Source: Nocardia alni (GTDB lineage Bacteria; Actinomycetota; Actinomycetes; Mycobacteriales; Mycobacteriaceae). From it: a stretch of DNA of 64,000 nucleotides. The DNA lies in contig NZ_JAGPOX010000022.1 in the NCBI RefSeq assembly GCF_019038435.1, positions 20,808-84,807 on the forward strand. The letters are read 5' to 3'. Positions 34,125 through 43,025 of the stretch are shown here, one piece after another. The first letter of the stretch is position 1, and every line of letters begins with the position of its first letter. Below the pieces are notes generated by a model. The model was given only the letters and a program-made list of their open reading frames with translations, was not told the origin of the DNA and made no database searches. A program made the position numbers and the translations under genes.

Positions 34125-34631
34125 ATGCAGGTCAACATGACCGTCAACGGTGAGCCGGTATCGGCGGACGTGGAGCCGCGGATACTGCTGGTGCACTTTC
34201 TGCGAGACCACTTGCGGCTCACAGGAACTCATTGGGGTTGCGACACCAGCAACTGCGGGACCTGTGTGGTGAGCCTCGACGGCGAGCCGGTGAAATCGTG
34301 CACCGTACTGGCCGTCATGGCCTCCGGGCACGAGGTGCGCACGGTGGAGGGGCTGGCGTCGAACGGGCAACTGGATCCGATACAGGAAGGTTTCATGCAG
34401 TGCCACGGCCTGCAGTGCGGATTCTGCACCCCCGGCATGATGATCACCGCGCGGGCGCTGCTGGATCGCGATCCGAACCCCGATGAGCAGACCATCCGGG
34501 AGGCCATCTCCGGCCAGATCTGCCGGTGCACCGGGTACACCACGATCGTCCGGTCGATCCAGTGGGCCGCCGCGAGAGAGCGCGGTGAATCCGGCGCGGC
34601 GGCCCCCGAAACGGTCGGGAGCGCGTCATGA
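34125..34631 (+). CDS. coxS: CO dehydrogenase small subunit (2Fe-2S)
   Basis: A 168-residue subunit with two [2Fe-2S] clusters. The plant-type ferredoxin cluster is held by Cys39, Cys44, Cys47 and Cys59 (GCDTSNCGTC), the second one by Cys98, Cys101, Cys133 and Cys135 (CGFC and CRCTGY). It relays electrons from the molybdenum centre in CoxL to FAD in CoxM. It starts 3 bases after the coxM stop and overlaps coxL by ATGA. Confidence 0.93.
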   Translation: MQVNMTVNGEPVSADVEPRILLVHFLRDHLRLTGTHWGCDTSNCGTCVVSLDGEPVKSCTVLAVMASGHEVRTVEGLASNGQLDPIQEGFMQCHGLQCGFCTPGMMITARALLDRDPNPDEQTIREAISGQICRCTGYTTIVRSIQWAAARERGESGAAAPETVGSAS

Positions 34632-37018
34632 CCGCCGTGGCGCCCCGTCCGGAGGATGTGGTCGACAACGACCACAAGCCGTGCGGTCACGGCCGGATGT
34701 TGCGCAAAGAGGATCCGCGCTTCATCCGCGGTCGCGGCAATTACGTCGACGACGTGCAGTTGCCCGGCATGCTGCACCTGGCGATCCTGCGCTCACCGTT
34801 CGCGCACGCTCGCGTCGTGAGCGTCGATGTGACTGCGGCCCAGGCGCATCCGAAGGTGAAGGCGGTTGTCACCGGTGCCGATCTCGCCGCGAAGGGCCTC
34901 GCCTGGATGCCCACGCTGTCCAACGATGTGCAGGCCGTGCTGGCTACCGACAAGGTGCGCTTCCAGGGCCAGGAGGTGGCGTTCGTCGTCGCCGAGGACC
35001 GGTATTCGGCGCGGGACGCCCTGGAGTTGATCGACGTCGAATACGAGCCGCTGCCGCCGGTGGTCGACGCGCGCACCGCGCTGGCCCCCGATGCCGCGCT
35101 CATCCGCGACGACCTCGAGGGCAAGACCGACAATCACTGCTTCGACTGGGAGACCGGTGACGCCGCCGCGACCGAGGCCGTCTTCGCCCGCGCCGACGTG
35201 GTGGTCCGGCAGGAAATCGTCTATCCCCGAGTGCATCCCGCGCCGATGGAGACCTGCGGCGCGGTCGCCGACCTGGATCCGGTCACCGGCAAGCTGACGC
35301 TGTGGTCGACCAGCCAGGCGCCGCACGCGCATCGCACGCTCTACGCGCTGGTCGCGGGACTGCCCGAACACAAGATCCGGGTCATCTCGCCCGATATCGG
35401 CGGCGGATTCGGCAACAAGGTACCGATCTATCCCGGCTACGTCTGCGCGATCGTGGGCTCGCTGCTGCTGGGCAGGCCGGTGAAATGGATGGAGGACCGC
35501 AGCGAGAATCTCACCAGCACCGGCTTCGCGCGCGACTACATCATGCTCGGCGAGATCGCCGCGACTGCCGACGGCCGGATCCTGGCCATCCGGACCAACG
35601 TGCTGGCCGATCACGGCGCGTTCAACGGCACCGCGGCCCCGGTGAAATACCCCGCCGGATTCTTCGGCGTCTTCACCGGCAGCTACGACATCGAGGCGGC
35701 CTACTGCAAGATGACGGCGGTCTACACCAACAAGGCGCCCGGTGGCGTCGCTTACGCGTGTTCCTTCCGGATCACCGAGGCGGTGTACTTCGTCGAACGG
35801 CTCGTCGACTGCCTGGCCCACGAGCTGGCGATGGACCCGGCCGACCTGCGATTGCGAAATCTCCTGCGGCCCGAGCAATTTCCATATCAGAGCAAGACCG
35901 GCTGGGTCTACGACTCCGGCGACTACGCCACCACCATGCGCTTGGCGATGGACATGATCGGCTACGAGGATCTGCGAAAAGAACAGCGCGACAAGCGCGA
36001 ACGCGGCGAGCTGATGGGCATCGGCATGTCGTTCTTCACCGAGGCCGTCGGCGCCGGCCCGCGCAAGGATATGGACATCCTGGGCCTCGGCATGGCCGAC
36101 GGGTGCGAACTGCGGGTGCATCCGACCGGCAAGGCCGTGGTGCGACTGTCCGTGCAGACCCAGGGCCAGGGACACGAGACGACCTTCGCGCAGATCGTCG
36201 CGGAGGAACTCGGCATACCGCCGGACGACATCGATGTGGTGCACGGCGACACCGATCAGACGCCGTTCGGGCTGGGCACCTACGGCAGCCGATCGACCCC
36301 GGTATCGGGCGCGGCGGCCGCGCTGGTGGCCCGCAAGGTGCGGGACAAGGCCCGCATCATCGCCTCGGGCATGCTCGAGGTCTCGGTGGCGGATCTGGAG
36401 TGGGAGAAGGGATCCTTCCACGTCAAGGGCGACCCGTCGGCCGCGGTCACGATCCAGGACATCGCGATGCGCGCGCACGGCGCCGGTGATCTGCCGGAGG
36501 GGATCGAGGGCGGGCTGGACGCCGAAATCTGTTACAACCCCACCAATCTCACCTATCCCTACGGCGCCTACTTCTGTGTGGTGGACATCGATCCAGGCAC
36601 CGCGGTGGTGAAGGTGCGCCGCTTCCTGGCCGTCGACGATTGCGGGACCCGGATCAACCCCATGATCATCGAGGGGCAGGTGCACGGCGGCATCACCGAC
36701 GGGATCGGCATGGCGCTGATGGAGTTCATCGGTTTCGACGAGGACGGCAACTGCCTGGGCGGATCGCTGATGGACTATCTGATCCCGACCGCGCTGGAGG
36801 TGCCGCACTTCGAGACCGGATACACCGTGACGCCGTCACCGCATCATCCGATCGGGGCCAAGGGAATCGGCGAGTCGGCGACGGTCGGATCGCCCGCGGC
36901 GGTGGTCAACGCGGTGGTGGACGCGCTTGCGCCCTTCGGGGTTCGGCACGCCGATATGCCGTTGACGCCGTCGCGGGTGTGGGAGGCGATGCAGGGGCGT
37001 CCGACTCCCCCCATCTGA
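34628..37018 (+). CDS. coxL: CO dehydrogenase large subunit, form I
   Basis: A 796-residue molybdopterin-binding subunit. The active-site loop AYACSFR spans residues 375-381, matching AYXCSFR of form I CO dehydrogenases; Cys378 corresponds to the Cys that bridges Cu to Mo. The catalytic Glu is Glu749 in GAKGIGESATVGSPAA. PDIGGGFGNK and QGQGHETTFAQIVAEELG are cofactor-binding segments of the family. It should oxidise CO to CO2. Form II proteins, of unclear function, have AYRGAGR instead, so this one is a true CO oxidiser by motif. Confidence 0.93.
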   Translation: MTAVAPRPEDVVDNDHKPCGHGRMLRKEDPRFIRGRGNYVDDVQLPGMLHLAILRSPFAHARVVSVDVTAAQAHPKVKAVVTGADLAAKGLAWMPTLSNDVQAVLATDKVRFQGQEVAFVVAEDRYSARDALELIDVEYEPLPPVVDARTALAPDAALIRDDLEGKTDNHCFDWETGDAAATEAVFARADVVVRQEIVYPRVHPAPMETCGAVADLDPVTGKLTLWSTSQAPHAHRTLYALVAGLPEHKIRVISPDIGGGFGNKVPIYPGYVCAIVGSLLLGRPVKWMEDRSENLTSTGFARDYIMLGEIAATADGRILAIRTNVLADHGAFNGTAAPVKYPAGFFGVFTGSYDIEAAYCKMTAVYTNKAPGGVAYACSFRITEAVYFVERLVDCLAHELAMDPADLRLRNLLRPEQFPYQSKTGWVYDSGDYATTMRLAMDMIGYEDLRKEQRDKRERGELMGIGMSFFTEAVGAGPRKDMDILGLGMADGCELRVHPTGKAVVRLSVQTQGQGHETTFAQIVAEELGIPPDDIDVVHGDTDQTPFGLGTYGSRSTPVSGAAAALVARKVRDKARIIASGMLEVSVADLEWEKGSFHVKGDPSAAVTIQDIAMRAHGAGDLPEGIEGGLDAEICYNPTNLTYPYGAYFCVVDIDPGTAVVKVRRFLAVDDCGTRINPMIIEGQVHGGITDGIGMALMEFIGFDEDGNCLGGSLMDYLIPTALEVPHFETGYTVTPSPHHPIGAKGIGESATVGSPAAVVNAVVDALAPFGVRHADMPLTPSRVWEAMQGRPTPPI

Positions 37019-37027
37019 GAGGCAGCG

Positions 37028-37936
37028 ATGAAGGTCAGTGAGCGCGCACAGCAATTGGTCAGGGCGCGAACGCCGTTCGTACACGCCACGGTGGTGCGCG
37101 CCCAGCAGCCGACCTCCGCACACGCTGGCGACGAGGCGATTCTGCTGGCGGACGGGACGATCGAGGGATTCGTCGGCGGCCAGTGCGCGCAGACCTCCGT
37201 GCGCAAGGCGGCGCTGGGCGCGCTGCAGTCCAACGAGAGCGTGCTGTTGCGCGTATTGCCCGACGGGGATCTGCATTTCCCGGAGGCGCCCGGTGCGGCG
37301 GTGGTGGTGAATCCCTGCCTGTCGGGAGGTGCGCTCGAGATCTTCCTGGAACCGAATCTTCCGGCGCCCCAGATTGATATCTGGGGCGCCGCGCCGATCG
37401 CGGGCGCGCTGGCCGAGCTCTGCGAGTTCCTGGGTTTCGGGGTGCGGCGGGCCGATCCCGGCGCTTTCCGCCCTGGGGCGTCGGGTTCGCATGAGGCGCC
37501 GGAGGATTCGCCGCCCACGGCGGTGGTGATCGCGAGCCACGGCGGGCCGGAGGCCGAGATCATTCGGGCCTCGCTCGATGCCGGGGTGGGCTATATCGGG
37601 TTGGTGGCCAGCCGGATTCGGGGTGCGTCGGTGCTCGATCAGCTGGCGCTCGGCGATGCCGAGCGCGCCCGGGTGCATACGCCGGTCGGGCTGCCGATCG
37701 GGGCGAAGACCTCCGCGGAGATCGCGGTGTCCATTGCCGCCGAACTGGTGCACGGCATTCGTAAGGGGGCGGTTCCGGCTACGGTGCCCGCGCCCGAGGG
37801 GGCGGTCGATCCGGTCTGCGGTATGACTGTCGTCATCGGGCCGCAGACCATCCACGCCGAGGTCGACGGTATCGACCACTGGTTCTGCGGGCCGGGCTGT
37901 CGTACGTCGTTCCTTGTGGCGAGTGCCAACTCATGA
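37028..37936 (+). CDS. XdhC-type maturation factor fused to a YHS domain
   Basis: A 302-residue protein. The first 250 residues resemble a short XdhC/CoxF protein: FVHATVVRAQQPTSAHAGDEA, EGFVGGQCAQTSVRKAALGA, IDIWGAAPIAGALAELCEFL and GYIGLVASRIRGASVLDQL. The last 45 residues form a YHS/TRASH-like metal-binding module, DPVCGMTVVIGPQTIHAEVD followed by HWFCGPGCRTSFL, with Cys at four spots. A metal (perhaps Cu for the CuMo centre) may be bound. It lies 9 bases after coxL and overlaps the next gene by ATGA. Confidence 0.8.
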   Translation: MKVSERAQQLVRARTPFVHATVVRAQQPTSAHAGDEAILLADGTIEGFVGGQCAQTSVRKAALGALQSNESVLLRVLPDGDLHFPEAPGAAVVVNPCLSGGALEIFLEPNLPAPQIDIWGAAPIAGALAELCEFLGFGVRRADPGAFRPGASGSHEAPEDSPPTAVVIASHGGPEAEIIRASLDAGVGYIGLVASRIRGASVLDQLALGDAERARVHTPVGLPIGAKTSAEIAVSIAAELVHGIRKGAVPATVPAPEGAVDPVCGMTVVIGPQTIHAEVDGIDHWFCGPGCRTSFLVASANS

Positions 37937-38520
37937 CGGCGGTGACGGCGGTCGTGCTCGCGGCCGGTTCCTCCCGCCGCCTGGGAAGCCCGAAACAGCT
38001 ACTGCCGTATAGGAATACGACGTTGCTGGGTGCCACGCTCGCGGCCGTGCGACGGTGCGGACTGCCGCAGAACATCGTGACTCTCGGCGGCGCGGCTCGG
38101 TCGGTGCGAGAGAGCGTGGATCTTACCGGGTTCGAGGTGGTGCAGGTCGAGGAGTTCGGCGCCGGATGCGCGGCGTCGTTGCGCGCGGCGTTGCCGGCGG
38201 TTCGCCCCGATGCGGCGGGAATTGTTCTGGCGCTGGGCGATCAGCCGGAGCTGCCGGTTCGTACCGTGCGGGCACTGCTCGACGTGCGTGACCGTGCGCC
38301 GATCGTGGTGTGCCACTACCGTGACGGTGACGGGCATCCATTCTGGCTGAGGCGCAGCGTCTTCGCGGATCTGGCGGCGCTGCACGGCGACAAGGCGGTG
38401 TGGAAGCTGGTCGAATCGGGCCGGGTCGAGGTGGGCAGGCTCGAAATCGACGCCCGCGTTCCTCTCGACGTCGACACCTGGGAAGACTACCGGCGCCTGC
38501 TGGCAGCGGAGTCGGCATGA
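37933..38520 (+). CDS. MobA-like nucleotidyltransferase
   Basis: A 195-residue nucleotidyltransferase of the MobA/MocA group. The NTP-binding loop LAAGSSRRLGSPKQLLPYR is at residues 9-27, a metal Asp in LALGDQPELP, and GHPFWLRRSVFADLAAL later in the chain. It probably attaches cytidine to the molybdopterin cofactor, as CO dehydrogenase needs the cytosine dinucleotide form (MCD). It overlaps the genes on both sides by 4 bases. Confidence 0.88.
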   Translation: MTAVTAVVLAAGSSRRLGSPKQLLPYRNTTLLGATLAAVRRCGLPQNIVTLGGAARSVRESVDLTGFEVVQVEEFGAGCAASLRAALPAVRPDAAGIVLALGDQPELPVRTVRALLDVRDRAPIVVCHYRDGDGHPFWLRRSVFADLAALHGDKAVWKLVESGRVEVGRLEIDARVPLDVDTWEDYRRLLAAESA

Positions 38521-39404
38521 AGGGGCCGTTCCAGCACGCCGAGGATGTGATCGCCCGCTTCGACGCCGAGAACTATCTGCTCGACACCGGTACCGCGGCG
38601 GCGTTGTTCCTGGCGACCTCGCTCGGACGTCCGCTACTACTGGAGGGCGAGCCCGGGGTGGGGAAGACGACCGCCGCGAAAAGCCTTGCCGCCGTGCTGG
38701 ATACCCCGTTGGTCCGGCTGCAGTGCTACGAGGGACTGACAGCAGCCGAGGCGCTCTACGACTGGAACTATCAGCGTCAGCTGTTGAGCATCCGCCTGGC
38801 CGAGGCTCGCGGGGATACCCTCACCGAGTCGGACCTGTTCACCGTGGAGAACCTGGTGGAACGTCCCATCCTGCGGTGCGTGCGGCATACCGGCCCGATG
38901 CCGCCGGTGCTGCTGATCGACGAAATCGACCGTGCCGACGACGAATTCGAGGCCCTGCTGCTCGAATTTCTCGGGGAGGCAGCGGTCACGGTGCCCGAAC
39001 TGGGCACCTTCGCCGCCGCGTGCCCGCCGATCACCGTACTGACCTCGAACCGCAGCCGGGACCTGCACGATGCGCTGCGCCGGCGCTGTCTGTACCACTG
39101 GATCGACTACCCCGATCCGGTGCGGGCGGCCGCGATAGTGCGCCGCACGGTGCCCGGGGCCGGTGATGCCTTGATCGAACATGCCACCGGATTCGTCGGC
39201 CGGGTCCGGGGTCTGGACCTGGACAAGCCGCCCGGAGTGGCCGAATCCATCGACTGGATCGCGGCACTGGTCATGCTCGGAGTCTCCGCCCTGGTCGATC
39301 CACGGGCGGCGGCCGGGCTCAGCGCGCTGGCCAAGACACCCGACGATCGCGTCGCGGTCCAGTCGGCGTTCGCCGAGTACACGCCGGACACCGGCACCGC
39401 ATGA
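38517..39404 (+). CDS. coxD: MoxR-type AAA+ ATPase
   Basis: A 295-residue AAA+ ATPase of the MoxR group. Walker A GEPGVGKTT is at residues 44-52 and Walker B VLLIDEIDRADDEFEALLLE near 131-150; LTSNRSRDLHDALRRRCLYHW is the sensor region. In Oligotropha, CoxD is needed to build the copper-molybdenum centre of CoxL together with CoxE. Start 38517 overlaps the MobA-like stop by ATGA; the longer frame to 38400 is not used. Confidence 0.9.
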   Translation: MKGPFQHAEDVIARFDAENYLLDTGTAAALFLATSLGRPLLLEGEPGVGKTTAAKSLAAVLDTPLVRLQCYEGLTAAEALYDWNYQRQLLSIRLAEARGDTLTESDLFTVENLVERPILRCVRHTGPMPPVLLIDEIDRADDEFEALLLEFLGEAAVTVPELGTFAAACPPITVLTSNRSRDLHDALRRRCLYHWIDYPDPVRAAAIVRRTVPGAGDALIEHATGFVGRVRGLDLDKPPGVAESIDWIAALVMLGVSALVDPRAAAGLSALAKTPDDRVAVQSAFAEYTPDTGTA

Positions 39405-39416
39405 GAGGAGACCGCG

Positions 39417-40082
39417 ATGAAGATCGCGAACGAATTCACGGTGAGCGCACCGCTCGACCGCGCCTGGGCGGCGCTCACTGATCTGGAACAGGTGGTCCCA
39501 CTGATGCCCGGCGCCCAGATGACAGGCTGGGACGGCGACCGATTCCTCGGCCGGATCAAGGTCAAAGTCGGGCCGGTCACCAGCGAATTCAACGGCGAAG
39601 CCCACTTCGTCGACCGCGACGAATTGCAGCATCGTGTGGTCATCGATGGCCGCGGCCGGGAATCCCGCGGTTCCGGAAACGCCTCCGCGACCATCACCAC
39701 CCAGCTGTACCCCGAGGGCGACAAAACCCGGGTACAAGTCGACACCGACCTCAAAATCGTCGGCAAGCTAGCCCAGTTCGGCAGCGGCATGCTGCAACAG
39801 GTCTCGGAGAAACTCCTCGGGCAGTTCGTCACCTCCCTCGAGGCTGAACTCGCCGCGGACAACCGCCCGGCCGATTCGACGGAAACCATTGCCCCGCAAA
39901 CAGAAACCGTCGCTCCACGACCGGACCCCGGCGCGACGATTCGATCCATTGCCCCGGCCGAACCCGAGGCGCTGGATCTGGTCGGCTTGGCTGGCCCGGC
40001 AGTGCTGCGGAAGATGGCTCCAGCCCTCGGCGTCGCGCTCGTTGTGCTGCTGGTGCTAGTCATCGTGCGTCGTCGGCGATGA
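39417..40082 (+). CDS. coxG: CoxG-family SRPBCC membrane anchor
   Basis: A 221-residue protein with an N-terminal SRPBCC domain of the CoxG type (FTVSAPLDRAWAALTDLEQVVPLMPGAQM, then IKVKVGPVTSEFNGEAHFVDRD), an alanine/proline linker and a C-terminal membrane helix ending in arginines (GVALVVLLVLVIVRRRR). CoxG attaches CO dehydrogenase to the membrane and is thought to help electrons reach quinone. Its C-terminal 37 codons exist again downstream as decayed copies. Confidence 0.88.
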   Translation: MKIANEFTVSAPLDRAWAALTDLEQVVPLMPGAQMTGWDGDRFLGRIKVKVGPVTSEFNGEAHFVDRDELQHRVVIDGRGRESRGSGNASATITTQLYPEGDKTRVQVDTDLKIVGKLAQFGSGMLQQVSEKLLGQFVTSLEAELAADNRPADSTETIAPQTETVAPRPDPGATIRSIAPAEPEALDLVGLAGPAVLRKMAPALGVALVVLLVLVIVRRRR

Positions 40083-40560
40083 GTCGGCCCGTGTTGTCGC
40101 ACGGGATGAATCTGGTGCGGTGGTTGTCGTGTTGGTGGCGCGACTGCGCGCTGAGGCGACAGCCGTGGCACCCAGTGGAGAACGGCACTGCTCGCTGGGG
40201 CGCTGCACCTGGTCGGCCTGACGGGCTGGGTGATGCTGTGGAGGTTGGTGCTCGCTCTTGGCGTCGTGTTAATGGTCGTCCTCGCGCGACGTCGGCGATG
40301 AGCCGGGTCGTGCCGGCTCGCGGTACGGGTCCGGCTGCGGTGGTTGTCGCGCTGCTGGCATGGTTGCGCGGTGGCAGGGACGCTGTGGCGCTGGATCTGG
40401 TCGGTCTGGCGGGTCTGGCGCTGGGCCCTGTTCTCGGGGCCGTTTTCGAGTGGGGGCGGCGATGAGCCGGGCCGTGTTGTTGCGTGGTGTGGATCTGGCC
40501 GCGGTGGCTGTCGCACTGGTGGCGCGGTTGCGTGGGGGTGGGGTGGCCGTGGCGCCCAGC
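39969..40560 (+). repeat. Degenerate tandem copies of the coxG/coxE junction
   Basis: The join of the coxG C-terminus (ALDLVGLAGPAV to VRRRR) and the coxE N-terminus (MSRAVLLRG to VAVAPSG) is present three times. Copy 1 has a good coxG end and a coxE start at 40079 whose frame shifts after MSRPVLSHGMNL (continuing VVVVLVARLR). Copy 2 (40200-40301) reads ALHLVGLTGW to LARRRR, then MSRVVPARG at 40298. Copy 3 (40388-40465) reads ALDLVGLAGLAL to EWGRR before the real coxE at 40462. All three junctions are ATGA overlaps, at 40079, 40298 and 40462, with unit sizes of 219 and 164 bases. Confidence 0.8.
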
Positions 40561-41694
40561 GGGCCGGCGCTGTTCGTCGAGGCGTTGCATCACATGCCGC
40601 CGGTTACTCGCGGTGACCTCTACTGGGCCGCCCGGCTGACTCTCGTGGACCGGATGGAGGATCTCGCCGCGTTCGACGCCGTCTTCGCCGCGATCTTCAC
40701 CGATGCGGTGCTCGGCCTGGATCCGGCGGGTCGTCGTTCCGGGCAGCTGCCACAACGACCGGCGTCGCACTCGTCCGGGCGGCGGCCCGCGCCGTCCGGT
40801 CCGGCGGCTGCGGGCGAGCTGCCGTGGGCGACACCGCGTCCGGTGCCGCAGGAGAACGCCGCCGACCTGCGGAGCATCTATCCCGACGTGCTGCCGAGCC
40901 GGTTGGCGGCACGGTCGAACGACCCCTTCGATCGGCTCGACCCGGACGAACTGCGGGCGTTGGGGAGCTGGCTCGAACGGACGGCCGTGCGATGGCCGCG
41001 GCGAACGACAGGACGCCGGGAGAACAATAGGCACGGGAGCCGCATAGACCTGCGGGCGACGATGCGTGGCGCCGGCCGGACCGGCGGCGAGCTGCTGGCA
41101 CCGGTGCGCTCGCGTCCCCGGCGGCACCCTCGGCGAATGGTGTTGATCTGCGACGTGAGCCGTTCCATGCGACCGTACTCGACGATCTACCTACACCTGA
41201 TGCGCGCGGTCGCCCAGCGCCGAACCCGCTATCGCCCAGAGGTATTCGCCTTCTCCACCGAACTCACCAGGCTGACCGCGGTCCTGTCCCACCGCTCACC
41301 CGAACTCGCCATCGCCCACGCCGAGGTCCGCGTCCACGACCGCTACGGCGGCACCCACATCGGCCGCAGCCTGGCCCGGCTCCTGTCGGATCCGGTAGGC
41401 AACGCACTGCGCGGCGCCATCGTCGTCATCGCCTCCGACGGCTGGGACAGCGACTCCCCAGAAATCCTGTCCCGCGCGATGGCCCGCATCCACCGCCGCG
41501 CCTGGCGGGTGCTGTGGATCAACCCGCGCGCCGCGGAACCCGGCTTCCGCCCCGCCACCGCGGCGATGGCCGCCGCCCTGCCCTACTGCGACGCACTGCT
41601 CCCCGCGCACAATCTAGCCGCGATCCAGTCATTGCTGTCGGCGCCTCCGTGGCACACCGGACCGGGGATTGATCGGCAGCCGATCGTGTCGTGA
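40462..41694 (+). CDS. coxE: VWA-domain protein CoxE
   Basis: A 410-residue protein with a C-terminal von Willebrand type A domain. The MIDAS motif DVSRSM has Asp231, Ser233 and Ser235; GGTHIGRSLARLL holds the Thr of the site and IVVIASDGWDSDSPEILS the final Asp. With CoxD it is thought to mature the CuMo site of CO dehydrogenase. Start 40462 (ATGA with the last decayed copy) gives the complete family N-terminus MSRAVLLRGVDLAAVAVAL; the frame could also be read from 40360. Confidence 0.88.
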   Translation: MSRAVLLRGVDLAAVAVALVARLRGGGVAVAPSGPALFVEALHHMPPVTRGDLYWAARLTLVDRMEDLAAFDAVFAAIFTDAVLGLDPAGRRSGQLPQRPASHSSGRRPAPSGPAAAGELPWATPRPVPQENAADLRSIYPDVLPSRLAARSNDPFDRLDPDELRALGSWLERTAVRWPRRTTGRRENNRHGSRIDLRATMRGAGRTGGELLAPVRSRPRRHPRRMVLICDVSRSMRPYSTIYLHLMRAVAQRRTRYRPEVFAFSTELTRLTAVLSHRSPELAIAHAEVRVHDRYGGTHIGRSLARLLSDPVGNALRGAIVVIASDGWDSDSPEILSRAMARIHRRAWRVLWINPRAAEPGFRPATAAMAAALPYCDALLPAHNLAAIQSLLSAPPWHTGPGIDRQPIVS

Positions 41695-41744
41695 GCGATG
41701 ATCGGCCCGGACCGCATTGTTCCGGTCGCCGGGAGTACAGAACG

Positions 41745-42995
41745 TCACGGCGCGAGGCGCCACAGCGCATCGATGGGAACCGCTCGAAGTTTCGGACCGA
41801 AAGGCAAGGTCTGCTTACCGGTGTACAGGACATAACCGGCCACGAACTTGTCACCTAGATGCTCTGCGAGATTGCGTAGTCCCGCAAGGTCCTCGGTTCG
41901 CACGGTCGCACCGGCCTTGACCTCCACTCCGATGACGCGACCATCGGGAGTCTCGATGACCGCGTCGACTTCGAGCTTGTCTTTGGTTCGGTAGTGGAAC
42001 AGGCGAGCGCGTTGTTCCGACCAGGTGAGTTGTCGAGCCAGTTCCATCACGACGAAATTCTCCAGCACGGGGCCTGCCGCACCCCCGGGTTCGTCGAGCC
42101 GCAGGGGGTCTTGTCCGAGAAGATGGCAGGCGATCCCTGTGTCGACGAATGCCAGTTTCGGAGTGCCGATCGCCCTGAAAGTCGGCCCTGGCGACCATGC
42201 CGGGATCGTCTTGATCAAGAACACCGACTGCAACAGTTCGAGGTATCGAACGAGCGTGGTTCGTGGGATGCCGGACTGACCGGCCACCGTAGCCGCGACC
42301 AGCAGACCGCTGAGGCGAGTGGCCAGCAGGGCCAACAGCTTCAGCAGCTCGCCATGCCGCTCGATACTGGCCAGTTGCAACACATCTCGTTCAACAAGGG
42401 TCTGTAGATACGAATCGAAGAACGCCGCGCGACGACGAGGATTGCGTCGAACGGCTTCCGGGAATCCGCCGATGACCGCTCGCTCCAGATAGTCCCGACG
42501 TCGCCAGGTCGAATCATGATTGATATCAGGCCCATGCTGGAATGCGGCGTCGATGAATCGATCAGGCTGTCCGTGAATCTCGCCCTGCGAGAACGGCCAT
42601 AGCTCGATGACTTCCATCCGGCCAGGGAGGGCGTCTGGCAAGGTGCGTAGCGCAAGCACTCGCGATGAGCCGGTAAGAAGGAACCTGCCTGGAGTGGGGT
42701 CGAGATCGACGATCATCTTTATGGGGCGCAGCAGTTCGGCTGCGAGCTGGATCTCATCGATGATCATCAATCCGGGGTGATCGACGAAACCCGTGGGATC
42801 GTCCCGTGCGGCCTGCAGCGTCGCCGGGTCGTCGAGAAGTCGAAGTACCGTGTCGGGCCGCCGCGCGCCGGCAAGCCGCGTAAGGGTGCTCTTACCCGCT
42901 TGACGCGCCCCGTTGACCAGCACGACGCGGGTGTCGGACAGTGCGTCGGCCACCAATTCTTCGGCTCGCCGAGGGACCAGATCGGACTCACTCAC
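41745..42995 (-). CDS. ATP-binding protein with AAA and DUF4143 domains
   Basis: A 416-residue protein of the AAA_14/DUF4143 family. Walker A GARQAGKST is at residues 29-37, Walker B LMIIDEIQLAAELL near 76, LLTGSSRVLALRTLPDALPGR next; the C-terminal DUF4143 has RYLELLQSVFLIKTIPAWSP, FVDTGIACHLLG and DAVIETPDGRVIGVEVKAG, the latter a nuclease-like strand. Such proteins are common, often mobile and of unknown task. GTG 42995 is the start. It stands alone between the CO dehydrogenase operon and the iteron-like array. Confidence 0.88.
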   Translation of the reverse strand: MSESDLVPRRAEELVADALSDTRVVLVNGARQAGKSTLTRLAGARRPDTVLRLLDDPATLQAARDDPTGFVDHPGLMIIDEIQLAAELLRPIKMIVDLDPTPGRFLLTGSSRVLALRTLPDALPGRMEVIELWPFSQGEIHGQPDRFIDAAFQHGPDINHDSTWRRRDYLERAVIGGFPEAVRRNPRRRAAFFDSYLQTLVERDVLQLASIERHGELLKLLALLATRLSGLLVAATVAGQSGIPRTTLVRYLELLQSVFLIKTIPAWSPGPTFRAIGTPKLAFVDTGIACHLLGQDPLRLDEPGGAAGPVLENFVVMELARQLTWSEQRARLFHYRTKDKLEVDAVIETPDGRVIGVEVKAGATVRTEDLAGLRNLAEHLGDKFVAGYVLYTGKQTLPFGPKLRAVPIDALWRLAP

Positions 42996-43025
42996 CAGGA
43001 TATTCTTGCATAAGACTGCCGATTA

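Noticed and set aside
36000..36300. Form II CO dehydrogenase or nicotinate/xanthine dehydrogenase identity for the Mo-hydroxylase
   Set aside because: The active-site loop AYACSFR and M-S-L order fit form I, not form II AYRGAGR or S-L-M order.
34793..36808. 671-residue minus-strand open frame opposite coxL
   Set aside because: A shadow of coxL caused by high third-position GC; the product has no domain and is full of His, Arg and Gly.
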